From contig NC_037260.1 of NCBI RefSeq assembly GCF_000002425.4, positions 15,421,372 to 15,485,371 of the forward strand: a stretch of DNA of 64,000 nt, in the 5' to 3' direction. The notes beneath the pieces are model-generated. The model was not told where the DNA came from. It was given only the letters and a program-made list of their open reading frames with translations, and made no database searches. Positions 53,301-62,828 of this stretch are shown one piece after another. A program made the position numbers and the translations under genes. The DNA is from Physcomitrium patens (taxonomy: Eukaryota > Streptophyta > Bryopsida > Funariales > Funariaceae). How positions within the stretch are numbered: position 1 is the stretch's first letter; the number at the start of each line of letters is the position of its first letter.

Positions 53301-55098
53301 GATTTTTTATTTTATTTTATTTTTTCTAAAAGGTAAATGTGGATCAATCTATCAAATCAAATTGTCATTTGGTTTTTTATTTAATTTGTAAAATGTTTTA
53401 TAGTTTAGGGGATTTTTAGGTTTTGATGAGAAGATAAAAGGCCGTACCTTCTTAATTTTTAATTAGTTAAAAATCAATTACGAGCCTATTAGAAAAAAGA
53501 GAAAAAAAGGTTTTTGTATGTTTTTATATTTTAAATGGTATAAATAGTGTTATCTTCCAAAATGTGTGTTTTCATGTTTGGAATCATAATAAAAAGAATA
53601 ATTCAATCTATGTCATGACTTAGTCTCACTTTACACCATTTCAAAAAGTCAAGGCTTCTAAAACAAGATTTTCTTTACCACGCAAGGAATCTGTATTAAA
53701 TAAATAAATAAATAAATAAACCATGGTCATTCAAAGTAGGCTTCTTTCTCTAAAGATTCTATTAGAAGTAGCTAATGTAGATTTCTTCACATAATGTTTA
53801 TTTGAAAAGTTAAACAACAATACAAATATATATATTTATTTTACAAAAGTTTTTTTTTATAGAATATCTACTTTAATGTTTTTTATTTTATTTTGGTGCA
53901 AATAATTAAAATTATATGTTTTCTGTGTGTTTTATTTTCAATTTATCATAAATTAGAATGTTCTGATATTTTAATCATTGACATGTTATTTTTATAAAAA
54001 TTTACCAAGTAAAATTGGCATATGAATTTATTATTATACTTAAAGCAGTAAGCTTTATTTTAGTGATAAGTATGTTTAATCTTTGAATCTTTGTTGTTCC
54101 TTTCTTTTGTCAAATAGGATCTGTTTATTAAAAATATTAATTAACTTTGGAGAAAGTTATATAAGGACATCCCAATACTTAAATATTATAAAACTTAATC
54201 ACCTGTACGTTATAATCTTATTTCTTATAATATCCTAAAGTATTGGCCAGTTTTATATTATACAACTTTAATCATAATAAAACATATAGATCATTACTTT
54301 TTTTATTTTAACATAAATAGAATATACTTAAAAATCTTAAAATATATGTATTTTTTTTAAATATTTCATAATTTTGAATCACATGTATTAGAATTTTCTA
54401 TTTGATTTTTTATTTAGTGTTTTTTTTATTTTTTAGTTATTTTTATGTAGCCTGATTTTATATGTATATGAAATACTCTATATGTTACTTTTATAATTAA
54501 ATAGTATTTTGATATTAAAAAATAAATTATGATACTGATTTAATTGTTTTTAATTTTAAAAAATAAACAAAATGTTTAACAATAATTCCTTTTTTAAAAA
54601 AATAAATGGTTTAATCTTTACTGTTACTATAAACATTAAACCTTTTTATTGATTGTATTGAAATTCTCTTTTGAATTTCATAGTTACAATATTAATTTTA
54701 TGCTACTTTGAAAAAATAGAATAAGATTGATGTCTAAAGCGTGATAAAAAAATCAAATACAAAAATAGAAGTGAAAATCAATGTTTAAGAATGTTTTGCA
54801 TGAAAAATAACAAAATAGAATAAAATATGTAGAATTAGCATAATTCGATTATATTGCACTAATTTATTTGATAACTACTATATCATTTTTATAGTAATTT
54901 ATTAAGTAAAAGTTATTATAACACGTGCACTCTATCCTTACACAAATACATTCAATGTCTTGAATCATAACAAAAAGTGAAAGAGTTAGCAAAAGAACAT
55001 CATTGCTAGGTAAACACCCCTCTTTTCCTGTGTGGACATTCCTTCATACCATGTATCCCTCTATACACATTGCAAAACTCTTATTTTCACTAAAAATA
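53300..55098. other. AT-rich spacer
   Basis: About 1.8 kb of A/T-rich DNA with a TAAA-type microsatellite near 53697-53721. There are no ORFs of note and no recognised repeat. Some GC returns just before the LTR at 55099. Confidence 0.5.
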
Positions 55099-55340
55099 GA
55101 GACTAAAGAACTCTTCAGCCTTGATTCCAATATATACTCTTATTTAGGAAGCTTCTCAAGCAACTTCTACCAACTAGGAAGCTTCTAGAAGGTTCTAGAA
55201 ACTTATCTCTAGAAGGTTCTAAGGACTATGTCCCTAACATCTTCTACTAACTAAGAAGCTTCTAGAAGGTTCCAGAGACTTGCTTCTAGAAGGTTCTAGA
55301 AACTTGTCTCTAGGAGGTTCTAAGGACTATGTCCCTAACA
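55099..55340 (-). repeat. 3' LTR of copy C (U3 preserved)
   Basis: On minus it starts TGTTAGGGAC right after the polypurine tract and matches the U3 of 62433-62828. Similarity fades shortly after the presumed RNA start (55104), so R-U5 is missing or replaced. It carries phased GAA/TTC heat-shock units at 55178-55200 (five units), 55212-55219, 55255-55272 (four) and 55284-55301 (four). A ~100-bp internal duplication is present. Confidence 0.8.
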
Positions 55341-55357
55341 TCACCCCCTCCTTTAGC
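55341..55357 (-). other. Polypurine tract of copy C
   Basis: On minus the sequence GCTAAAGGAGGGGGTGA directly abuts the TGTTAGGGAC start of the 3' LTR. This is the expected place and composition for plus-strand DNA priming in an LTR element. Confidence 0.75.
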
Positions 55358-55616
55358 TTCGAGGTCTTTGAGAAGCAATGATGTTATTAATCAGTACCAA
55401 CGCAAGAAAATGAAGATCTTGTCGCATAACGTCTGCTATGAACTCCAACTGTTGTTCACGAGGCAAGTGGTTCATCGACCCTTGAAGCCAACGATAGTGG
55501 CCCACTCCTTCAACTTCTGACCAAGCATGAACTTTCGTGTCCTCATTGTGAAATTGTCCTGTAAACACACCTTCTGGCTGACCATCGTAAGCAAGCTCGG
55601 ACTCAAATACAATCAC
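55353..55616 (-). other. Open stretch of unknown function after the chromodomain of copy C
   Basis: An open frame of more than 80 codons lies between the chromodomain and the polypurine tract and slightly overlaps the latter. Its start in the frame uses a non-ATG codon, so it is probably a C-terminal tail of pol, not a separate gene. Residue wording (many D, E, H and W, for example HAWSEVEGVGHYRW) is not recognised. Confidence 0.4.
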
Positions 55617-55874
55617 CAGTGATCGGTTACTCGGTATCCTCTATCGTCGTCGTGGTGTAGGCGTTTCTTCATCTCGGGGTCGCCTTCGTGAGCTAGTCGA
55701 TTGAGATAATCTGACTGGCATAGTATCTATCTCTTGGCTATCCATATTAGAAGACCAAACTATGGCTACTGAAAAAATTCTATTTTATCTTGGAAAAAAT
55801 AACTACATCAACTACGAATTTTGGTGGTGCTCTCCCCTTTTCTTATATTCTTGGGTGAGCAAGCTTTAGAAGGA

Positions 55875-56098
55875 AGCTATTGTCGAACCGGCTTAGGTTT
55901 ATGAGGATGTTGTCGATGAAACTCTTGTACCTTTTGCGGCGCATTGGCGAGATTTTCAGTTGGCTCCCACGTTCGCTCATCAATATCGTAGCCGCTCCAA
56001 TGAACAAGATACTCCAACTTGCCCCACCTTCGCCGTGAATCCAGCACCTTTTCAACCTCATATTCCTCGTGGTTCTCGATCTCAATATTAGGTGGCAG
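55875..56098 (-). other. Chromodomain of copy C
   Basis: The minus strand encodes an [11 protein letters not shown] start, a YLVHWSGY core with the aromatic residues of the histone-tail cage, and a TWEPTENL end, which is the classical chromodomain pattern. It lies C-terminal to integrase, as in chromoviruses, where it is thought to steer integration to chromatin with specific histone methylation. Confidence 0.85.
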
Positions 56099-56418
56099 AT
56101 ATTACACTCTTCCAGGAAAAGATGACTCTCGATAAGGCTCCAACAGAGAAATATGAAAGACTAGATGTACCTTCATAGAAGCCGATAATTCCAAACGGTA
56201 CGCCACTGGATTGATTTGCTTTTGGATGATAAATAGTCCCAATCTTTGATAGTCCAACTTATCACATGGTCGCTTGGTCTTGATATTCCATCGAAGAAGC
56301 CATGCTTTATCTCCAATTTTGAAAGTAGGTGCTTGATTCCGAAATTTATCTGCAGACACCTTCTGGATTCTTGAGCGGATTGTAATTGAAGCTTCAACGT
56401 ATTTTGAAGCTTTGATAA

Positions 56419-56951
56419 TGTCAAGGACAAAGACTCGATGAGGGAAAATATACAAAAAGGCTATCTCGATATAATAAGTCAAAATGTAAACAAGTAGGTA
56501 TATTAAAAGGAAACTGAAATGGCTATTGCCACAAGACAAGAAACTAAAGACTCTTGAACCTGGACTAGAAGCAAGAAAGGAGTTGACAAGAGTGAAGAAG
56601 CCTTCACTCTTGTCTCTATATATACTATCTAACTAGGGGCTACGTGGCGACGTTCTATAGGACCTCCAATATGTGTTGACTTTGTAGGATACATGCCTTG
56701 ACTTACAAGGCAAGTTTTTCTGCGTGTGGGCCACATAGTTAGCTTGATCTTCAAGCTAACAACATGTGTGGCACATGGCCAACTTGTTGACCACGTTTCT
56801 AATCCAAAAAGTCAATTAAAGACACCTATGAAGTCAAAGCAGCGTCTAGGAAGTTTCTAGGAAGCTTCTATATTAAATATTATAGAATTAACTTACTTTT
56901 ATCTACTTTTACTTACTTCTACCTATTTCTATATGTAATTATTAGCTTACA
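56419..56951 (-). mobile_element. Solo LTR nested in the integrase region of copy C
   Basis: A 533-bp LTR, on minus from TGTAAGCTAATAATTAC to GTCCTTGACA. It has a TATATATAG box and a CACTCTTGTCAA start (reverse complement at 56583-56594). Integrase catalytic sequence lies on its right and integrase C-terminal sequence on its left. It is the best-preserved member of the family that includes 33309-33850 and, more distantly, the LTRs of copy B. No internal region is present. Flanks (ATCA-like on both sides) do not give a perfect 5-bp duplication. Confidence 0.8.
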
Positions 56952-59900
56952 TGATTATGGCCGTGACAGATAGTTGTTTCGCAAATCCTTCAGCTGCTGG
57001 ATTGTTATTTGTTGACGGACTCAATAAATCAAGCTTCGGATGATACCCAAAGTTGGAAAAGAATAGTGTGTATTGAGTCGACGCATGGAGGGTGTTGTCA
57101 TATGCAAACTCAGCTAGCAGCAGATATGTGGTCCAATCGTCTTGCTGATAGTTGATGCTGCATCGTAAGTATTGTTCCAAGACTTAGTTCACCCGTTCCG
57201 TTTGGCCGTCAGTTTGAGGATGAAAAGCCAAAGAAAGCTTGATATCCACCTTCAGTATCTCAAAGAGAGATCTCCAAAACTTTGATACGAACTGGGTTCA
57301 TCAATCTGATACGATATCATCTGGTAGTCCATGATATCGATACACATTATCGAGAAAGAGCCTTGTTGTGACTTCACTAGATGATGTCTTCTTCCAAGGG
57401 ACAAAGTACACCATCTTTGTAAGCCAATCTACTACGACAAAGATGCTGTCAAATGAGTTCGATGATGGCAGGTCCGTGATGAAGCCCATGGAAATTGAAG
57501 ACCATGGTCGACGTGGAATCGGCAATGGCTGTAGGAGTCCATAAGGGCGATGCCGAGGATTCTTAAATCTTCAATGGATGTTGCAGGAGAGGACAAAATC
57601 TTTCACATCCTTCCACATTTGGGGCCACCAAAAATCTCGAGAAATAAGCTCTAAGGTTTTGTTGAATCCAAAATGTCCCGCAGTTGGAAAATCGTGGCGA
57701 GATTGAAGAACTCGGAGTCGTGCTGGTCCTTTTGGGATATATAACTGCTCTTCAAAGTATAAAAGATCTCCCTCCACCTTGAACTTGTTGTCATTGGCAC
57801 GCTGCTTAATATCAATGGCTACTGAATCTTCAATGGTCATGGTACGTACCTGATTCAGGAAGTCAGCATCAATTGGCACAATAGTAGCGCAAAGCTGAAA
57901 TTGCTCTGGCTTCAACAATGTCGTACATTGTTGATCAAACGCTGCTTCTCCAGCCTTTGGTACAAGATACGATCTCCTCGATAAGGCATCAGATAGTCCT
58001 TGCTGCTTTTCAGGTCGATAAGTGATAACAAAATCGAACCTAGATTGCAACATACTCCACTGAGCTTGACGTCGATTTAGAACTCGAGCTGACATGAAAT
58101 ACTCCAAATTCTTGTGATCTGTGTATACGGTCACTAGGTGTGTAGCTCCTTCAAGAAAGTGACGCCATTCTTGGAAAGAATCCACTATAGCAAGAAGTTT
58201 CTTATCGTGGATCTCATAATTGATTTCAGCAACAAAGAACTTTCGAGAATAGAATGCAACCAGATGGAGCTTCTTGTCTTCTCCTATTTGTGATAGTACA
58301 GCTCTCAAAGCAAAATCCGAAGCATCAGTTTCTAAATAAAAGGCCTTTGTAAAGTCTGGATGTACCAAGATTGGAGCCGCAGTAAATGCGGTCTTCAGGG
58401 CTTGAAACGCCTTCTCCGCTAGAGGTCACCATTCCAGCTTATCCGTGCATGTCAACCGAGTGAGAAGAGCAACAACTTGAGAGTAATTCTTGATGAAGAT
58501 CTGATAGAAGTTGGCAAAACCAAGAGAGCATTGTACGTCTCTAACCGTCTTTGGAACCTCTGAGGACACGATTGCTTCCACCTTCTTGGGGTCCATCTTC
58601 AAGCCTTACGTAGTTGCAACAAATCCCAAAAACTCCATCTCTATTTAGTGAAATAAACACTTCTCCAATTTGACATATAGTCCTCGCTCGCGTAGTTTCC
58701 CCAAGACCAAACGAATGTGCTTTTCATGCTCTGCCTTGTTTTTGGAGAATATCAAAATGTCATCTAAATAGATGACAACAAAATCATCAAGGTGCCCTCG
58801 GAAAATGTCATTCATCATATCTTGAAAGACCGGTGGAGCATTGGTAAGACCAAAGGGCATGACATTATACTCAAAATGGCCATACCTTGTACGGAACGTT
58901 GTCTTCCACTCATCTCGTTCCTTGATTCGTACGAGGTTGTAAGCTCTCCTTAGATCAATTTTTGTAAAGATCCTTGCATGTCCAAGTTGTTCTAAGAGAC
59001 CAAAAATCAAGGGTAACGGATAACATTTCTTCTTTATTACCTTGTTGAGGCCTCGATAGTCCATGCACATCCACAACGAGCCATCTTTCTTCTTCACAAA
59101 TAAGATGGGTGCTCCAGCTTACGATTTTGAATGACAGATGAAGTTCTTTGCTAGATTTTTGTCGATGTACTTCTGCAACTCCGCCAACTCCATCTGCGAT
59201 AGATTGTAGATTGGGCCAAAAAACGGTTGTGTTCCTTCCTACAAGTCTATGGCGCAATCATATGATCGGTGTTTTGGTACCATGTCGGCATTCTTCTTTT
59301 GAAACACGTCTTTAAAATCTTTATATTGCTCAGGTATACTTGTTGTCGAGATCTTCTCTTCGGTAGTTGGAGCCGCATAAATGACAAACGGTGTGCCTTC
59401 CTTGGACGATCTTATAAATGCTCTTGCTGTAATGAATAAGGATTTCTCTATTCGGGATTTTCTACTAGACTTGCTTTTGGGTGGTTTTGTGGGAAAGGTC
59501 ATCTTCCGCAACCTCCAATCTATGGATGGGTTATGCTTTTTCAACCAGGAAAGACCAAGAATAACAAGATTTGATGGGGTTCTAATAATATTGAAAATAA
59601 TATGACTACTATGGCCCTTAAACGTCACTTCTATAGGTTTTGATTCATGGGTGACACTACCAGACAATAAAGGTCGTCCATCTATAACCTCAATGTGAAT
59701 AGGTTTGGATTTTTGTACTAAAGGGATCTTATGACACTTCGTAAATTCTTCATCTAAGAAACAAGCAAATGCTCCTGAATCTAATAATGCTAAGTTTCTT
59801 AGTTTTTGAGGGCAAATAAGCAAAGAGATTGTAAAGCAAAGGGCAGATTGAGTGGAAAGAAAGGAACCTGGTTGTTGTTGCGATATTTCACTGTCCAGCC

Positions 59901-60576
59901 ACACGGTTCCTATTGTGGCTGGGCATTCTCGTTTTCCTGAACAAACTCGCCCGTAGACCTGACTATATGTCGGTTTTGCTTCTTGGGGCAGTTTCCAACT
60001 GTGTGGCCTTTTTTACCACAATACAAGCATAGACCTTCGTCCATACGCCGCTTTTTTTCTTCTAGGATAAGGGATTTTATACGTACTGCATCAATTTGCA
60101 TGTCTTCTACCTCTGAATGTGAATTCACACTGCTTGCCGATATAGTTGGGGCGTGGCAAACCATATGTTGTCTTGAACGTTGGTCTTGGCGGCGTTGGAA
60201 TAGGCAGTTATCGCACTTCACAGCTTGGCTAGTATCTTCATTGAGCGTTTGTGGATCAGGAAGAGTTAACAGCAAATCCTTCACATCATTCCTTAAACCC
60301 CAATAGAATTGACTCATCAACGCTTCTTCATCCCAATTGATGTCGCATGCTAATTGCCTGAAGTCCGATGCATAGACTGATGTAGAGCGCATCCCTTGTC
60401 GTAGTGACCGGATCTTTGTTGTAGCCCATCGAACCTTATCATGTTCTCGAAATGCTTTCGCAAACGCCTCCAAAAAGGTTTCAAAGTTGTTTAGTATGGA
60501 CGATTGTTTCTCAAACAAAGGAGCAAACTATGATAGAGCTTGCCCTGTAAATAAGGTTCCAACAAGCCCAATACTT

Positions 60577-61789
60577 TGTCGTATTACGTGCTTTCCTGCT
60601 CGAGAACGCGTCGGGTGTCTAGTTGTAGAAGGTAGTATGGAGATTCGCTAATATTCAAGCAGTTTATTGATTTTTGATTGTTGGAATATAAACAACTGTT
60701 AGAATATACCATAAATCTATACGGATGTCCTTCAACTGCTCGTCGAAATCCTTTTTGCCCCAACCTGTAGGTCTCTAGACGTTAAAGAGAACCTCGAACA
60801 ACCCAAACTGCTAATCTTTGATACCGCTTTATACTCGCGATCTTGTATCCACTGATTGTCTCGTTAGATTAACCCAATAAATTTCATTCACTCCGCATAC
60901 TCAATCCTATAGACACCCTTTTAATTCTTCATCACAGACGTAACTCGATTTCACAAAACAGTCAAGAACAATCACACCCACTTCATTAAAAATCCCGATT
61001 CCAGTACAACACTTCGACTATTCAGCAACGATTGCCTCAGTCTTCCCAAAACCCTATGAAGAAAAAAAACCTAATCTCTGTCTTTTTTTTCCGCCCCAAA
61101 GCATGAAGCTAGCTCTCCGATCCTTCTCCAAAAACTTATTCTCTCCCCTTTCATTTCTTAACCTATCTTCCCCTTTAACCCTAATTCTCCCCTCTTTCAA
61201 ACCCTAGCCTCTGAATTTCTTCAATCTTCCGTCTTGGATCCAGAATTGGCTCCTGTTGTCAGAGCTTTTTCCTCCGTTTTTATCTTTAAGAGATCTTTTT
61301 ACTGAAAACAACGTTCCCTGAAACGGCACAAAGAACAGGACAGCCTGAAACAGAATCGAAACCCCGTAATCGGGACCACATTGAGTCACCCGACCAATTC
61401 AGGTCTCATATTGGCTAAGAGGCCCGTAGTAAGACCTGGATGTTCCCGTAATTGAACCACATTGGGTTGCCCGACCAAGTCAGGTCTCATATTGGGTAAG
61501 AGGACCGTAATAGGACCTGGATTGGATGTCTTGAAATTGGATCCAATTGGCTCTTCAAACCAGGTTCACCCGTCGTTGAATTAGTCCTTTTCCTTTCTGT
61601 TGACTCCCGTTATTGGAATCGAACGGAGCATTTCAGTATGCCCCGGCTGACTGTAACGGGGTGACTGATCCTGGCCTCTCAGTATTTGCACTAGAATTGG
61701 TCGTTGCTCCCAATATTCGAAGTAACTGAACATTAATAAAAGTCCCCTTTCTTTATATTTTCACGATATACTCGTGTTACAACACGACA
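60577..61789. repeat. 1.2-kb TG...CA insertion in gag of copy C
   Basis: On plus it starts TGTCGTATTACG and ends GTTACAACACGACA, so both ends are TGTCG/CGACA inverted. The right end forms a hairpin (TCGTGTT, 2-nt loop, AACACGA). The interior has no coding capacity and contains two ~80-bp tandem units (about 61363-61520). Gag sequence lies on both sides. It is related to 29124-30822 in copy B and about 5055-5560. A large solo LTR is the likeliest reading; a non-autonomous DNA element is possible. Confidence 0.6.
61363..61520. repeat. Two ~80-bp tandem units in the 1.2-kb insertion
   Basis: Both units read CCGTAAT, then ACCACATTG, then CCCGACCAA, then TCAGGTCTCATATTGG and end in a TAAGAGG...AGACCTGGAT-like or GACCTGGAT word. 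The units differ at about one base in seven. No function is inferred. Confidence 0.65.
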
Positions 61790-62169
61790 ACGTGACTCCT
61801 CCGTTGGATAGCGTTCGGGTTGTAAAATTGTTATCAACCTAATTTGATTGACGAATCTTAGAAACTTGGTACGCGTACCATCGAACTTGTTTGGAAGGCT
61901 AACTTAGGGCTCCTTATGTTGTAGAACCAACGGTGCTTGTCGAACTTGAGGCAAAATTGCTTCTCCAAGTACAGAAATTTGAGGCTGGTGCAACCTAGAT
62001 CGTGCCATCCCAAATGCTCCATCATTATGAAGCCTTGCTACAATTCTTCTAATCTCTGCTGTTCTTTGCGATAACGTAGCGAGGGCATTTATGATAGCAT
62101 CCAACTTAGACTCCGAACTTTCCGTCATACTAATGTTTTGGCCTCCGGCCATTCTAAAAGAATGACAGA

Positions 62170-62350
62170 AATGACTCTACAAGAAGACAATATTGGTTTA
62201 GAAGAGGGTACTCCACAACCTCTAAAATGCCTCAAGAGCTTCAAAAAAAGGGATAACCCACTCTCTCCAAGAAGAATAAGACTTCAATATTGTAACAAAA
62301 GAAGTATCAGTTTAGAGGAGGGTAATCCGCAACCTCTAAAATGCTAGTAC
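62170..62350. repeat. Direct repeat in the leader of copy C
   Basis: Two copies of a unit ending GCAACCTCTAAAATGC or ACAACCTCTAAAATGC, each preceded by GTTTAGARGAGGGTA, lie about 120 bp apart between the gag start and the 5' LTR. Being in the leader, it could affect packaging or translation of the element RNA, but that is speculation. Confidence 0.55.
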
Positions 62351-62419
62351 ACTTCCAAGCTGAGGGATAATTTACACTCTAACGAGGAAGAAACTAACTT
62401 TGATATCTCAGGTGAGTGA

Positions 62420-62430
62420 AGTCTCGACAA
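62420..62430 (-). other. Self-priming primer-binding site of copy C
   Basis: On minus TTGTCGAGACT begins 2 nt after the end of the 5' LTR. It is the exact 11-nt complement of the presumed RNA 5' end AGTCTCGACAA (62570 down to 62560), which starts about 32 nt after the TATA box. Tf1 and sushi-type chromoviruses prime reverse transcription with an 11-nt piece of their own RNA 5' end in exactly this way. I find no match to the usual initiator-tRNA-Met primer site. Confidence 0.75.
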
Positions 62431-62432
62431 AC

Positions 62433-62828
62433 TGTCACGGACACAGAAATACAGACTCGAGATCTAACAAGAAGTTCGAGAAGAACTGGCAAGAACTAGA
62501 TTAATCAGATGAATATAAGAACAACACGAGAGAGGTGAGCTAGAGCTCCAAGAAATGTGTTGTCGAGACTGAAGAATTCTTCAGCCTCGATTCTAATATA
62601 TACTCCTATTTAGGAAGCTTCTCAAGCAACTTCTACCAATTATGAAGCTTCTAGAAGGTTCCAGAGACTTGCTTCTAGAAGGTTCTAGAAACTTATCTCT
62701 AGAAGGTTCTAAAGACTATCCTTAACATCTTCTACCAACTAAAAAGCTTCTAGAAGGTTCCAAAGACTTGCTTCTAGAAGGTTCTAGAAACTTGTCTCTA
62801 GGAGGTTCTAAGGACTATGTCCCTAACA
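62433..62828 (-). repeat. 5' LTR of copy C with heat-shock-element array
   Basis: On minus it runs from TGTTAGGGAC to CCGTGACA, 396 bp. U3 is 62571-62828, with phased GAA/TTC arrays at 62644-62661 (four units), 62673-62690 (four), 62702-62709 (two), 62748-62760 (three) and 62772-62789 (four), plus two units at 62614-62621. A TATATAT box lies at about 62595-62601, and the presumed RNA start is 62570. A ~100-bp internal duplication in U3 doubled the HSE content. Confidence 0.8.

Larger units (their letters stand above)
55099..62828 (-). mobile_element. Ty3/Gypsy chromovirus copy C, youngest element in the window
   Basis: On the minus strand, from high to low coordinate: 5' LTR (62433-62828), self-priming site (62420-62430), gag start (62152), gag with CCHC knuckle (about 60020), protease with a DSG motif (about 59800), RT (about 58600-59200) with an IYLDDIL motif (YLDD core), RNase H (about 58020-58400), integrase with its zinc-binding and catalytic regions (about 56960-57750 and 56100-56418), a chromodomain (about 55875-56098), a polypurine tract and the 3' LTR (55099-55340). 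The chromodomain after integrase makes it a chromovirus. Two nested insertions interrupt it (56419-56951 and 60577-61789). It keeps several long open pieces but is broken in a number of places, so it is a fossil, though much younger than copies A, B and D judging by base composition. Confidence 0.9.

Noticed and set aside
62433-62828. The repeated TTCTAGAAGC words as a simple satellite
   Set aside because: The spacing of GAA and TTC is exact, the array lies only in U3 upstream of the TATA box, and both LTRs keep it; a regulatory reading fits better.
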